A stretch of 64,000 bases of DNA, taken from contig JAEUJW010000075.1 in NCBI GenBank assembly GCA_016793465.1, forward strand, positions 248,001 to 312,000. The letters are read 5' to 3'. This DNA is from Myxococcales bacterium (lineage in GTDB: Bacteria > Myxococcota > Polyangia > Nannocystales > Nannocystaceae). Each line of letters starts with the position of its first letter. Within the stretch, counting starts at the first letter, position 1. Of the stretch, positions 9,187-17,866 are shown piece after piece. The notes under the pieces are model-generated. The model was not told the DNA's origin. It did not search any database and saw nothing but the letters and a program-made list of their open reading frames with translations. Position numbers and translations under genes: made by a program.

Positions 9187-9780
9187 ATGCGGGCCATGAG
9201 CTACGGCTTCATGGTCTGGTCCGTCGACACCCTCAAGATCCGCCAGGTGGTCGGCTCGAAGGACGACAAGCTCCGGCGCATGATCGGCGGCCGCTTCAAG
9301 CGCGACCTCGCCTCGCTCGACGACCTCTTCGACCACGCCATCGCCGCCGGCGCGCCGAACACCTACGAGGCCCTGCGCCGGATCGTCGACGGTGACGAGC
9401 TGGGCCGCGACCACGGCGCGATCTACCGCTACGCCTACAAGCTGATCGTCGAGCACTTCGGCAGCGCGCTCGACAACAACGCCGTCTACCCCTGGCGCGG
9501 CGAGTTCGACGGCATCGACGGCGCCCTCGCCGACCTCGGCGTCCCGTTCAAGCTCAGTCGGTTCTTCGCCACCGACCTCCCGGTCGACCTGCCCCGCCCC
9601 GACGACTTCCCGCTCAGCGGCTGGGTCGACGAGGCCGGGGTGAACGCCGCCCACGCCGCCTTCCAGCGGGCCAGCCTCGCCGGCGTCGCCCCCGAGTGGC
9701 GGGGGGTCGTCGACTGCGTGCGCCTGTGGTTCCACCAGGCCGCCGCCAAGCGGCGCGGCCTCGTCAGCTTCTACCACTGA
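9187..9780 (+). CDS. Uncharacterised 197-aa soluble protein
   Basis: A compact protein with normal codon use, no signal and no membrane segment. It opens with MSYGFMVW after a possible upstream Met (9187 versus 9199) and contains a repeated-looking basic/acidic helical region and a Trp-rich C-terminal part. It resembles conserved hypothetical proteins that begin with MSYG and VxWSVD; I cannot name a function. It ends 15 bp before the convergent lipoprotein gene. Confidence 0.6.
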   Translation: MRAMSYGFMVWSVDTLKIRQVVGSKDDKLRRMIGGRFKRDLASLDDLFDHAIAAGAPNTYEALRRIVDGDELGRDHGAIYRYAYKLIVEHFGSALDNNAVYPWRGEFDGIDGALADLGVPFKLSRFFATDLPVDLPRPDDFPLSGWVDEAGVNAAHAAFQRASLAGVAPEWRGVVDCVRLWFHQAAAKRRGLVSFYH

Positions 9781-9795
9781 GCCGGCGCCTCGCCG

Positions 9796-10686
9796 TCACG
9801 GCGGGACCAGGGCGAAGTCGTTGGTCACGAGGATGCGGGCGATCGCCGCGCGGACGTTGCCGTTCTGGCCCTCTTTGTTGCGGAAGCGGAAGTAGTGCGT
9901 GCCCGGGGCGAGCGGCAGCGTCCACTCGTACTGGTCGCCGCACGAGTTGCCGTCGACCCCGCGGACGCGGTGCCACGCCCACGGCTTGGGGTCCTGCTCG
10001 GTCTGGCAGCCGTAGAACCACTCGATCTCCGGCCCGCCGTCGACCCGCGCGTAGTACGAGTCTGGATCGTTGAACTGGTGGACCCCCGGGTCGTAGTCGA
10101 AGACCCGGCCCCACACCCTGAACTCGCCCTGGCACGGGATGTCGACCGCGAACTCGACCGTGCCGAGCTCCGGCACCCCCGAGCTGGCGATCTGCCCCTC
10201 CCCCATCGAGCTCATCTCCTCGACCATGGGGAACTCGATGTCGGCGGCCTCGACGAGCGCGTAGACCTGCACGATCGGCCCCGGGCACACCGCGGGCGCG
10301 CCGGTCGTGGTCTCGTCGGTCGTCATCGGCCCCGTCGTCGTCGTGCCCGGGTCGCCGGTCGCCTCGTCGCCGGTCGTCGTGGCCCCGGTCGTCACCGGCG
10401 GCAGCGTCGAGGCCGGGCCCGTCGACTCCGAGCCGCCGGTCGTCACGTCGACCGCGCCCGAGCTGCCCGACATGCCGACCCCGCCGGTCGTCGGCCCCGG
10501 CCCGCCCGTGCTGCTCTCCGCCGCCCCGTCGCCGCTCGAGACCCCGCCGCCGCTGCTGCTGCTCGCCCCGTCCCCCGCCGGCCCGCCCGCGCCCTGCTCG
10601 CCCTGGCCCGAGCCGTCGAAGCTGCAGGCCCACAGGCACGGGAGCCACAGCCAGGGCAGGAGCCAGGACGCGGGCCGGCGCAGCAT
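9796..10686 (-). CDS. Lipoprotein with C-terminal jelly-roll-like domain
   Basis: The signal peptide ends in a lipobox (CLWAC). Residues about 22-130 are a Gly/Ser/Thr/Pro linker with runs of Ser and TTG-type repeats. The C-terminal 160 residues start with a conserved Cys and read like a beta-sandwich carbohydrate-binding domain, with a GEFRVWGRV strand, an aromatic-rich WFYGC stretch and LAPGTHYFRFR. It starts 3 bp after the stop of the metzincin-like gene, so the pair is probably an operon. Likely surface-exposed and ligand-binding; the sugar-binding idea is inferred from fold appearance only. Confidence 0.65.
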   Translation of the reverse strand: MLRRPASWLLPWLWLPCLWACSFDGSGQGEQGAGGPAGDGASSSSGGGVSSGDGAAESSTGGPGPTTGGVGMSGSSGAVDVTTGGSESTGPASTLPPVTTGATTTGDEATGDPGTTTTGPMTTDETTTGAPAVCPGPIVQVYALVEAADIEFPMVEEMSSMGEGQIASSGVPELGTVEFAVDIPCQGEFRVWGRVFDYDPGVHQFNDPDSYYARVDGGPEIEWFYGCQTEQDPKPWAWHRVRGVDGNSCGDQYEWTLPLAPGTHYFRFRNKEGQNGNVRAAIARILVTNDFALVPP

Positions 10687-10689
10687 CGC

Positions 10690-12144
10690 CTAGCCGCGCC
10701 TCCGCCGGCGCAGCCCGAGCAGCCCGAGCCCCAGCGCCCACAGCGGCGCGGAGCCCTGGCTGCGGCAGCCGCAGCCCTTGTCGTCGCCGGCCATCTCCGC
10801 GGTGGTCGACACCGGCGCGGTCGCCGAGGCGTCGCCCGCGTCGTCGTCGGCGTTGCCCTCGTCGCTCCCGCTCTCCGACGCGCCTGTCGTCGGCGGCGCG
10901 CCGGTCACGTCCTCGGAGCCGCCCTCGGAGCCGCCCTCGCTGTCGCCATCGGTGTCGGTCTCGCCCTCGACCGGCGGGTCGACGCCGACATAGACCTTGG
11001 CCTCGGCGAACCCGACGTTGCGGTCGTGGTCGATGGCCTCGACGCGGATGGTGTAGGCGCCCTTCGGCGGCGCGAAGTCCCAGGTCTTCTGGCCGTTGTA
11101 GACCGGCTGCTCCTGGCCGAGCTCGGGCACCATCAGGCGCCAGCCGTAGCCCTCGTGGTCGTCGCTGACCTCGACCTCGACGTGGACCATCTCGCCCTCG
11201 GCGATCATCGTCGGGTTGGCGGGCGACAGCATGGTCACGGTCGGCGGCACGGTGTCGGGGCTGTTCTCGCCGAAGTAGGCCAGCAGCTCGGCCACGTCGT
11301 TCTGCTGGCCGCCGCCGCAGAACTTGTTGTGCGTGCCCTGGCAGCCGATCGCCCCGGTCGCGGGGTTGTAGTCGGTGCACTCGTCGGCCCACACCTTCAG
11401 GCCCGGGGTCGCGTACGGGTACATGATGTTGTTCTCGCCGTCGATGTGGTCGAGGCCCCACGCGTGCGCCGCCTCCTGCAGCGCCGTGGTCCCGAGCACC
11501 GGCACGTCGTTGGTCTGCTCGGTGAACGCGAAGGTGGTGTCGCGCCACCACTGGTCGCCGCAGTCGAGGTTGCACGCCACCCCGAGCACCCCGTTCGGCA
11601 GGCCGATGATCCCGGGCGACCCGCCCATCATCACCTGGCTGTACGGCAGGTGCTTCGGCGGCACCTTGTCGTAGGCGATGCGGATGCCGAACGGCGCCGC
11701 CGCGTCGACGAACACCTGGATGATCGCCAGCGCCTTCTGCTCGGTGCCGCCGTAGCCCGGGTACTTCACGCTGCCCTGGATGCACGGCGACTGCATCTCC
11801 GAGGCGTTCGTCCCGCCGGTCATCATGCCGCCGAAGAAGTTCAGGAAGATCGTCTGGCGGTGCGGCGGCAGCTCCCACGCGCCCTCCGGCTCGATCCCCG
11901 GCGGCAGCTCGACCTCGCCGGTCAGCGCTCGCTTCGGCATGACCTGCTTGTCGATCAGCACCAGGCCCTGGCGATCGAGGTGCTCCGCCAGCCCGGCGGC
12001 CCGCGCCTCCAGCTCCTCTTCCGTCAGCGCATCGGCCTCCGTCACCGGCTGACCGAACAGCGTCCGCGGGGCCTGTTCGGCCGCGGCGACCGGCGCGAAC
12101 AGAGACAGACCAGCGACCAAGGGAACAAAGAGGGTGCGTGCCAT
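10690..12144 (-). CDS. Metzincin-like secreted protein with MYXO-CTERM tail and altered zinc motif
   Basis: The start at 12144 gives a Sec signal peptide (MARTLFVPL...APVAAA); the frame stays open further upstream without a plausible start. The middle holds QEAAHAWGLDH, the metzincin signature HExxHxxGxxH with the first His replaced by Gln (codon at 11476-11478). An Ig-like domain follows, then an acidic Ser/Gly/Asp linker and a C-terminal Cys, one hydrophobic helix and an Arg run, the MYXO-CTERM sorting signal. It is therefore secreted and probably anchored to the outer surface. The family is usually a zinc protease; here catalysis is doubtful, so a binding role is possible. Operon with the downstream lipoprotein. 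Confidence 0.7.
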   Translation of the reverse strand: MARTLFVPLVAGLSLFAPVAAAEQAPRTLFGQPVTEADALTEEELEARAAGLAEHLDRQGLVLIDKQVMPKRALTGEVELPPGIEPEGAWELPPHRQTIFLNFFGGMMTGGTNASEMQSPCIQGSVKYPGYGGTEQKALAIIQVFVDAAAPFGIRIAYDKVPPKHLPYSQVMMGGSPGIIGLPNGVLGVACNLDCGDQWWRDTTFAFTEQTNDVPVLGTTALQEAAHAWGLDHIDGENNIMYPYATPGLKVWADECTDYNPATGAIGCQGTHNKFCGGGQQNDVAELLAYFGENSPDTVPPTVTMLSPANPTMIAEGEMVHVEVEVSDDHEGYGWRLMVPELGQEQPVYNGQKTWDFAPPKGAYTIRVEAIDHDRNVGFAEAKVYVGVDPPVEGETDTDGDSEGGSEGGSEDVTGAPPTTGASESGSDEGNADDDAGDASATAPVSTTAEMAGDDKGCGCRSQGSAPLWALGLGLLGLRRRRRG

Positions 12145-12481
12145 GAGGGTCAGCCGGCACCGTATCACAGCCGCTCCTGCGCAAGCTGCCATTCCCACCC
12201 CCCCCGCGCGCGTGCGGTCACTTGCCCTTGGGACAGGTTCGCCGGCCCCGGGTCTTCGCCCGCAGCTCTCACCCGCGTCGGCGATCTTCGCAAGCACACG
12301 CGCGTCGTCCGTCGCGCGCGCGAGCTGGGGGCCGCCGCCCCTGGCGCGCTCGGACACCTGACCGCCGATCCGCCGCTGCTGCCGGCCGCGACCTCTCCAC
12401 CGCGGGTCGGGGCCCGTGAACATCGCGGACGCGAGACACCAGCCGGCGCCAGACCCCTCCCGCCTCGGGCGATCGTGGCGA

Positions 12482-12509
12482 TTGACACGGTTTTTCCCCG
12501 CTCTCTAAA
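12482..12509 (+). promoter_or_regulatory. Sigma70-like promoter for the DUF1592 gene
   Basis: A perfect TTGACA (12482-12487) is followed after 16 bp by TCTAAA (12504-12509), a fair -10 box, in the one A/T-rich patch of this divergent gap. The ATG lies only 8 bp downstream, so the transcript would be leaderless or nearly so. The remainder of the gap (12145-12481) shows nothing clear. Confidence 0.5.
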
Positions 12510-12517
12510 GTGATCCG

Positions 12518-14311
12518 ATGCACGCAGGTCCACCCCGCGTCGATCACCCGCTCTCCTCCGCGACGCGGTTCGTCCTCGTCGCCCTGCTCGCCGCCACCGG
12601 CTGCTACTCCGGCGCCAGCGCCGACGCCGACGCAGATGGTGACGCCGACGGCACCGCCGGCACCGCGCCCACCGCCGGCTCGGCCGGCACCGCGCCCACA
12701 GGCAGCGCCGGCGAGGCCGAGGCCGGCGACGAGACCGCAGGCAGCGACGAGACCGGCGGCGACGACGGCGGCGCCGCGGCCCTGCCCGAGACGTCCCGCT
12801 ACCCGCGCCTCAGCCACGTCCAGTGGGAGAACACGGTCCAGGACCTGTTCTCCCTCCCGGAGCCGACCGGCCTCAGCGCGCTGTTCATCGGCGACCCGAT
12901 CAGCGGCGGCTTCGACAACAACAACGAGGCCCTGCAGGTCACCGCGACGCTGTGGACCGACTACCAGCGGGCCTCCGAGCAGGTCGCCGAGCAGGTCGCC
13001 GGCGACCCCGCGATCCTCGCCAAGATCGTCCCGGTCGTCGACGGCGACTCCGACGTCAAGGCCCGCGCCTTCATCACCGCGTTCGGCCGCCGCGCCTACC
13101 GCCGCCCGCTGACCGCCGAGGAGGTCGAGCGCCACCTCGAGATCTTCAACGCCGGCGTCGACGTGCCCGGCGAGCTCGGCCCGTTCGAGGCCGGCGTGCG
13201 CCTGGTCGTGCAGACCATGCTGCAGTCGCCGCACTTCCTCTACCGCGTCGAGGCGAGCGACACCGTGGTCGGCGACGCCATTCCGTTGAGCGACCACGAG
13301 GTCGCCGCCAAGCTGTCGTACATGCTGTGGAACACCATGCCGGACGACGAGCTGTTCGCCGCCGCCGACGCCGGCGGCCTGACCGACCCCGCCGGCGTCG
13401 AGGTCCAGGCCGCGCGCATGCTCGACGACCCGCGCGCCCACGCCATGGTCGCCAGCTTCCACTACCAGCTGCTCAAGGTCGACCACTACATCGACGTCTA
13501 CAAGGACCCGGTCAAGTTCCCCAGCTACGACCCGGCCATGAACGACGCGATGGTCAAGGAGACCATGATGTTCGTCGAGGACGTGGTGTTCGCCCAGAAC
13601 GGCGACCTCGCGACCCTCTTGACCGCGCCGTACACGTTCGTCAACCAGACGCTCGCCCCGCTCTACGGCGCCGCGCCGCCGCAGGACGACGCGTTCGTGC
13701 GCGTCGACCTCGACCCCGCCCAGCGCGCCGGCATCCTCACGCAGATCGGCTTCCTCGCCAGCAACGCCGGCGCCTTCGAGAACGACCCGATCCACCGCGG
13801 CGTGTTCCTCAACCTGCAGCTGCTGTGCACCGGCCTGCCGCCGCCGCCCAACGTGGTGCCCCCGCTGCCGCCGCCCAAGGACGGCGAGAGCCTGCGCGAG
13901 CGCATCGACCGTCACACCGGCAAGGGCACCTGCGGCGAGGCCTGCCACGGCAACCTCATCAACCCGCTCGGCTTCGCCTTCGAGAACTACGGCCCGCTCG
14001 GCGAGTGGCAGACCATGGACGCCGGCAAGCCGGTCGACGCCGCCGCCGAGTTCCAGTTCAAGGCCGGCAAGCTCGCGTTCGACGGCGGCGTCGAGCTCGC
14101 CAACCTCATGGCCGACGACGAGGGCGCCCACCGCTGCTACGTCGGCCACCTGCTCGAGTACGGCTACGCCCGCGACCCCCAGCTCGCCGACAAGGCGCTG
14201 ATCGACCGCATCACCGCCGGCTCGCTCACCGGCGACATCTCGATCAAGCAGATCATCCTCGAGCTGACCCGCGACGCCGCCTTCCTGACCCGCGCCCCGG
14301 TGGAGGAGTGA
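12518..14311 (+). CDS. DUF1592/DUF1588/DUF1585-type lipoprotein
   Basis: A lipoprotein signal (lipobox AATGC) is followed by an Asp/Ala/Gly repeat linker. Then comes the planctomycete/myxobacterial module set: a DUF1587-like start (RLSHVQWENTV), DUF1595 (GRRAYRRPLT), DUF1592 (LQSPHFLYRVE, KLSYMLW), DUF1588 (RGVFLNLQLLC to a CxxxCH haem-like motif, CGEACHG), and a DUF1585 end. These proteins often carry or border cytochrome c modules and are always linked to DUF1552 partners; the reaction is unknown. The next gene starts 2 bp after the stop, a translationally coupled pair. No ribosome site is visible before the ATG. Confidence 0.85.
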   Translation: MHAGPPRVDHPLSSATRFVLVALLAATGCYSGASADADADGDADGTAGTAPTAGSAGTAPTGSAGEAEAGDETAGSDETGGDDGGAAALPETSRYPRLSHVQWENTVQDLFSLPEPTGLSALFIGDPISGGFDNNNEALQVTATLWTDYQRASEQVAEQVAGDPAILAKIVPVVDGDSDVKARAFITAFGRRAYRRPLTAEEVERHLEIFNAGVDVPGELGPFEAGVRLVVQTMLQSPHFLYRVEASDTVVGDAIPLSDHEVAAKLSYMLWNTMPDDELFAAADAGGLTDPAGVEVQAARMLDDPRAHAMVASFHYQLLKVDHYIDVYKDPVKFPSYDPAMNDAMVKETMMFVEDVVFAQNGDLATLLTAPYTFVNQTLAPLYGAAPPQDDAFVRVDLDPAQRAGILTQIGFLASNAGAFENDPIHRGVFLNLQLLCTGLPPPPNVVPPLPPPKDGESLRERIDRHTGKGTCGEACHGNLINPLGFAFENYGPLGEWQTMDAGKPVDAAAEFQFKAGKLAFDGGVELANLMADDEGAHRCYVGHLLEYGYARDPQLADKALIDRITAGSLTGDISIKQIILELTRDAAFLTRAPVEE

Positions 14312-14313
14312 CC

Positions 14314-15723
14314 ATGTCCCGCAAACCCAACGTCACCCGTCGCCTCTTCCTCACCGGCATCGGCGGCGTCGCCGTCGGCCTGCCGTTCCTCGAGGGCCTG
14401 CAGCCCCGCACCCTGCGCGCCGACCCCCCCGCGCGCCCGCGCTACGCCGTGTTCGTGCGCCAGGCCAACGGCTGCCAGCAGGCCGAGGGCATGGAGCCCG
14501 AGGGCTTCTGGCCCCACGAGCTCGGCGCCGTCACCAACGAGACGCTCACCGGCGTCGACGCCGACCGCGCCGTCAGCGAGCTCGCCGAGTTCGCCGACAA
14601 GCTCCTGCTCGTCCGCGGCACCCGCTTCGGCTTCCCGGGCAACGGCTGCGGCCACTCCGGCGGCGGCAACCAGGTCCTCACCGCCGCCAAGGTGTCCGAC
14701 GTGCCGAGCGGCAACGAGTCGCTCGCCATGGGCGAGTCGGTCGACAACCGCATCGCCCGCGAGCTCAACGGCCCCGCCAACCCCGAGCCGCTGACCGTCT
14801 ACGCCGGCCCCATGGGCGGCTACATCAACGAGGTGCTGTCGTACCGCGGCCCGCTCGACCTCCGCGCCGCCGACCGCAACCCCTGGAGCGTCTACACCAA
14901 GATGGTCGGCATCACCCAGCTGCCCGCCGAGCTCGCCGCCCAGATCAAGGCCCGCCGCACCAGCGTCAACGACCTGCTGCGCGAGCAGATGACCAGCCTC
15001 ATGGGCAAGCCGGCCCTCAGCACGGCCGACCGCGCCCGCCTGCAGCTGCACTTCGACGCCATCCGCGACATCGAGGTCGAGCTCGCCTGCACCCTCCCGC
15101 CCGACGACGAGATCGCCGCGATGGAGGCCCAGCAGGGCTACAACGGCCAGGACGACCTCATGCAGGTGATCTGCCGCATGCAGATGAACCTCATCGCCCT
15201 CGCGTTCGCCTGCGACTACACGCGCGCCGCGACCCTGCAGATCGGCGACGGCAACGACGGCAGCGAGTGGATGATCGACGGCGTCAAGTTCCCCCGCTAC
15301 CACCAGATCTCCCACCGCATCTACAGCGACGGCTCCGAGGGCGACCCGATCCCCGACGCCGTCGACAAGCACCACCGCATCGACCGCGAGCACGGCAAGC
15401 TGTTCCTCCACCTGCTCCAGCGCCTCAACATGTACTCCACCGACGCCGGCACCCTGCTCGACGACTCCGTCGCCGTGTGGTGCAACGACCTCGGCACCGG
15501 CGTCGGCCACTCTTACAACAACATCCCCTGGGTGTGCGCCGGCTCCGCGGGCGGATTCTTAAAGACCGGCCTCTACGTCGACGCCGGCGGCGTCACCCAC
15601 AACAAGTTCCACAACACCATCCTCAGCGCCGTCGGCCTCACCAACGCCGAGGGCAACCTCGTCGACGACTTCGGCGACCCGAGCCTCGAGCCCGGCGTCA
15701 TCGACGCGATGGTCAACGTCTGA
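14314..15723 (+). CDS. DUF1552 protein with twin-arginine signal
   Basis: The ATG at 14314 follows the stop of the DUF1592 gene by 2 bp with GGAGG immediately upstream. The N-terminus TRRLFLTGIGG is a twin-arginine signal, so export is in folded form. The body is a full-length DUF1552 protein (469 aa) with the usual motifs near GCGHSGGG, SYRGP and a C-terminal WCNDLG/NIPWVCAG region. This family resembles sulfatase/alkaline-phosphatase-like DUF1501 proteins; substrate unknown. It probably works with the DUF1592 partner in the periplasm. A strong terminator follows. Confidence 0.85.
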   Translation: MSRKPNVTRRLFLTGIGGVAVGLPFLEGLQPRTLRADPPARPRYAVFVRQANGCQQAEGMEPEGFWPHELGAVTNETLTGVDADRAVSELAEFADKLLLVRGTRFGFPGNGCGHSGGGNQVLTAAKVSDVPSGNESLAMGESVDNRIARELNGPANPEPLTVYAGPMGGYINEVLSYRGPLDLRAADRNPWSVYTKMVGITQLPAELAAQIKARRTSVNDLLREQMTSLMGKPALSTADRARLQLHFDAIRDIEVELACTLPPDDEIAAMEAQQGYNGQDDLMQVICRMQMNLIALAFACDYTRAATLQIGDGNDGSEWMIDGVKFPRYHQISHRIYSDGSEGDPIPDAVDKHHRIDREHGKLFLHLLQRLNMYSTDAGTLLDDSVAVWCNDLGTGVGHSYNNIPWVCAGSAGGFLKTGLYVDAGGVTHNKFHNTILSAVGLTNAEGNLVDDFGDPSLEPGVIDAMVNV

Positions 15724-15730
15724 CAGTTCG

Positions 15731-15800
15731 ACGGTTCGATACGAGCAGCCCGCCCCGCCGTCCCGGCCGGACGGGCCGCTCGCTTCGAACCGTTTATTTA
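15731..15800 (+). terminator. Long-stem terminator after the DUF1552 gene
   Basis: A long imperfect hairpin: acggttcga (15731-15739) pairs with tcgaaccgt (15785-15793), with further pairing inside (cgagc with gctcg, gcccg with cgggc), followed by a T-rich tail (tttattta). It lies just after the stop codon. Confidence 0.8.
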
Positions 15801-16330
15801 ATAGAACAGAGCCCCGGAGACGCTGACCCGACGCTCCCTCGAGCCTCTCAGGCCGCCGCCGCGATCTCAAGACAGCCTCCGTTCGCTCTGTCCAAAAAGA
15901 CAGAGCGCCTGGCCCGCGGCCGGCGCTCCGTCAGTCCTCGCAGTCGCCGCAGCGACCCGCCGCGCCTGTCAAGCGGGCCTCGCCGTGCACTTTCAACCGA
16001 GCCCGCGCCGCGCAAGACCGGCACGACCACTCACCTGTCCTTCGGGACACCTGCTCGACGCCTCACCGATGCGTCGCCGCCGCGGGCGCTGCCACACGTA
16101 TCACGACAGCAGGGCAACCCCGGCCCGATCCCCGACGCCCCGGGGATCCCCGGCCGGCGAGCAGCCGCGCCCGCTCGCCGCGCCGACGACGGAGCGGATC
16201 ACGCCGGCACACCCCACCCGACATCGCTCCGGCCGCGGCCATTCCCTCGTGTCCGCCCGGCCGCCCGAAATCGCCGCCAGCAGCAATCCTCGCGCCGCGC
16301 TGGCCCGGACCCTGGACCGGCGGTAGCCTG
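15801..16330. other. Gap without a convincing gene
   Basis: About 530 bp with no frame of credible codon use. It contains a small TGTCC-TTCG-GGACA hairpin near 16038-16051 and otherwise only GC-rich sequence leading to the next gene. Confidence 0.5.
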
Positions 16331-17767
16331 GTGCGTGTGACTGGCTTCTCTCGGCGTTCCGGTTTTATTCAGCCGTGGCTGCTGGCCGCCACTCTGGCCC
16401 TCGGCGCCTGCGCCGGCCGCAGCACCGTCAACGGCGTCGTCCTCCAGCAGGGCCCCGACGCGCGCGAGCTCGAGGCCCTCGCCATCGCCCAGAAAGGCGC
16501 CGCCGCGGTCGCCGTGGTCTCCACCGACGTCGGCCGCGGCCTCGCCTTCGTCGTCGACCCCGCCGGCTACCTCATCACCAACCGCCACGTCGTCGAGGAC
16601 GCCGACCACGTCGAGGACCTGACCTTCCCCGCCCTCCGCCCGCCCCGCACCTTCTCCCGCGTCCGCATCGTCTACATCGACCCCCAGCGCGACCTGGCCT
16701 TATTAAAAATCGAGACCGACGAGACCCTGCCGTACCTGACCCTTGCGACAGGCAGCCCGCGTCCGGTGCAAAATTACGTGAGCCACGCCGACCGCGTGCT
16801 CCTGCTGACCCGCGCCGGCGAGGACCGCCGCGACGGCGCCGACGGGGCCGGGTTCGTCGCCCGCACCGGCAAGGTCCGCGAGCTCGAGGTCTACAACGAG
16901 GCCGTCGGCCCCGGCGCGTTCTTCGGGCTGACCCAGCAGGTCCAGCGCGGCATGAGCGGCGGCCCCGTGCTCGACCGCTTCGGCCGCGCCGTCGGCGTGG
17001 TCTCGTGGACGTGGAAGCACCGCAAGGGCGGCTACGCCATCCCCATCGCCGAGGCCGCGCAGATGCTCGCCGAGCGCCCCCGGCTCGACACCGCCAGCCA
17101 GCAGGCCCACCGCGCCGAGGACCGCGCCCGCGGGTTCGTCGACGCCATCCACGGCGGCCAGCTCGACGTCGCCAGGCGCATGATCTCCCCGACCTACGCC
17201 CGCAAGGTCCGCGGCTACACCATGCGCACCATCGCCGAGCAGCTGCCCGGCGAGGGCCGCGAGCCCGTGCGGCAATTCGTGGCCGCGCTCGACGGCATCC
17301 TCGAGAGCCAGCCCCACGACGGCGAGTCGCTGCCGTTCTCGGCCGTCCAGGAGGTCGTGCTGCGCACCGGCACCGACGCCTTCATGCACGCCCTCGGCGT
17401 CGACGGCCTCCTCACCCGCGAGCAGGTCGTCAGCTTCTTCTTCGAGTTCTCCCAGGCCTACGTCAGCGCCCGCTTCTTCACCGACATCGACCGCGACGCC
17501 GCCATGGACGCCGCCCTCGCCCGCCTCCAGACCGTCGACGCCGCCCGCACCTTCGCCTTCGCCGAGATCGCCAGGCGCATGAGCACCGGCGACGACATCC
17601 GCGTGGCGAAGATCGAGATGATCCCCGGCGACTACGCCCCCCAGGCCGTCGCCCACGTGCGCATCGCCGCCCGCGACGAGAAGCCCGTCGACGTCGTCAT
17701 CCAGCTGCGCCTCGAGTGGGGCGACTGGTACGTCGCCGAGCTCCAGACCGTCGGCGTCACCGGCTGA
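16331..17767 (+). CDS. Trypsin-like (HtrA-type) serine protease lipoprotein
   Basis: A GTG start (16331, or 16337) gives a basic N-terminus, hydrophobic core and lipobox LGAC. Residues about 55-260 form an S1C-type protease domain: His in TNRHVV, Asp in QRDLALLKI and Ser in GMSGGPV, all present. The C-terminal 200 residues lack an obvious PDZ domain and look like an alpha/beta NTF2-like fold. It is anchored in the envelope and probably acts in periplasmic protein quality control or processing. A rare-codon patch (TTA TTA AAA) codes the strand after the catalytic Asp. Convergent with the L,D-transpeptidase gene. Confidence 0.75.
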   Translation: MRVTGFSRRSGFIQPWLLAATLALGACAGRSTVNGVVLQQGPDARELEALAIAQKGAAAVAVVSTDVGRGLAFVVDPAGYLITNRHVVEDADHVEDLTFPALRPPRTFSRVRIVYIDPQRDLALLKIETDETLPYLTLATGSPRPVQNYVSHADRVLLLTRAGEDRRDGADGAGFVARTGKVRELEVYNEAVGPGAFFGLTQQVQRGMSGGPVLDRFGRAVGVVSWTWKHRKGGYAIPIAEAAQMLAERPRLDTASQQAHRAEDRARGFVDAIHGGQLDVARRMISPTYARKVRGYTMRTIAEQLPGEGREPVRQFVAALDGILESQPHDGESLPFSAVQEVVLRTGTDAFMHALGVDGLLTREQVVSFFFEFSQAYVSARFFTDIDRDAAMDAALARLQTVDAARTFAFAEIARRMSTGDDIRVAKIEMIPGDYAPQAVAHVRIAARDEKPVDVVIQLRLEWGDWYVAELQTVGVTG

Positions 17768-17866
17768 GGCCGACCTCGCGGCCCTCCCCGCCCGCGCCGC
17801 GCCGCACCTCGTCGACGCACGCTGCTCCCGGCGCGCCCTCCGATCAGCGCGAGGCCCTTGCGGCGT

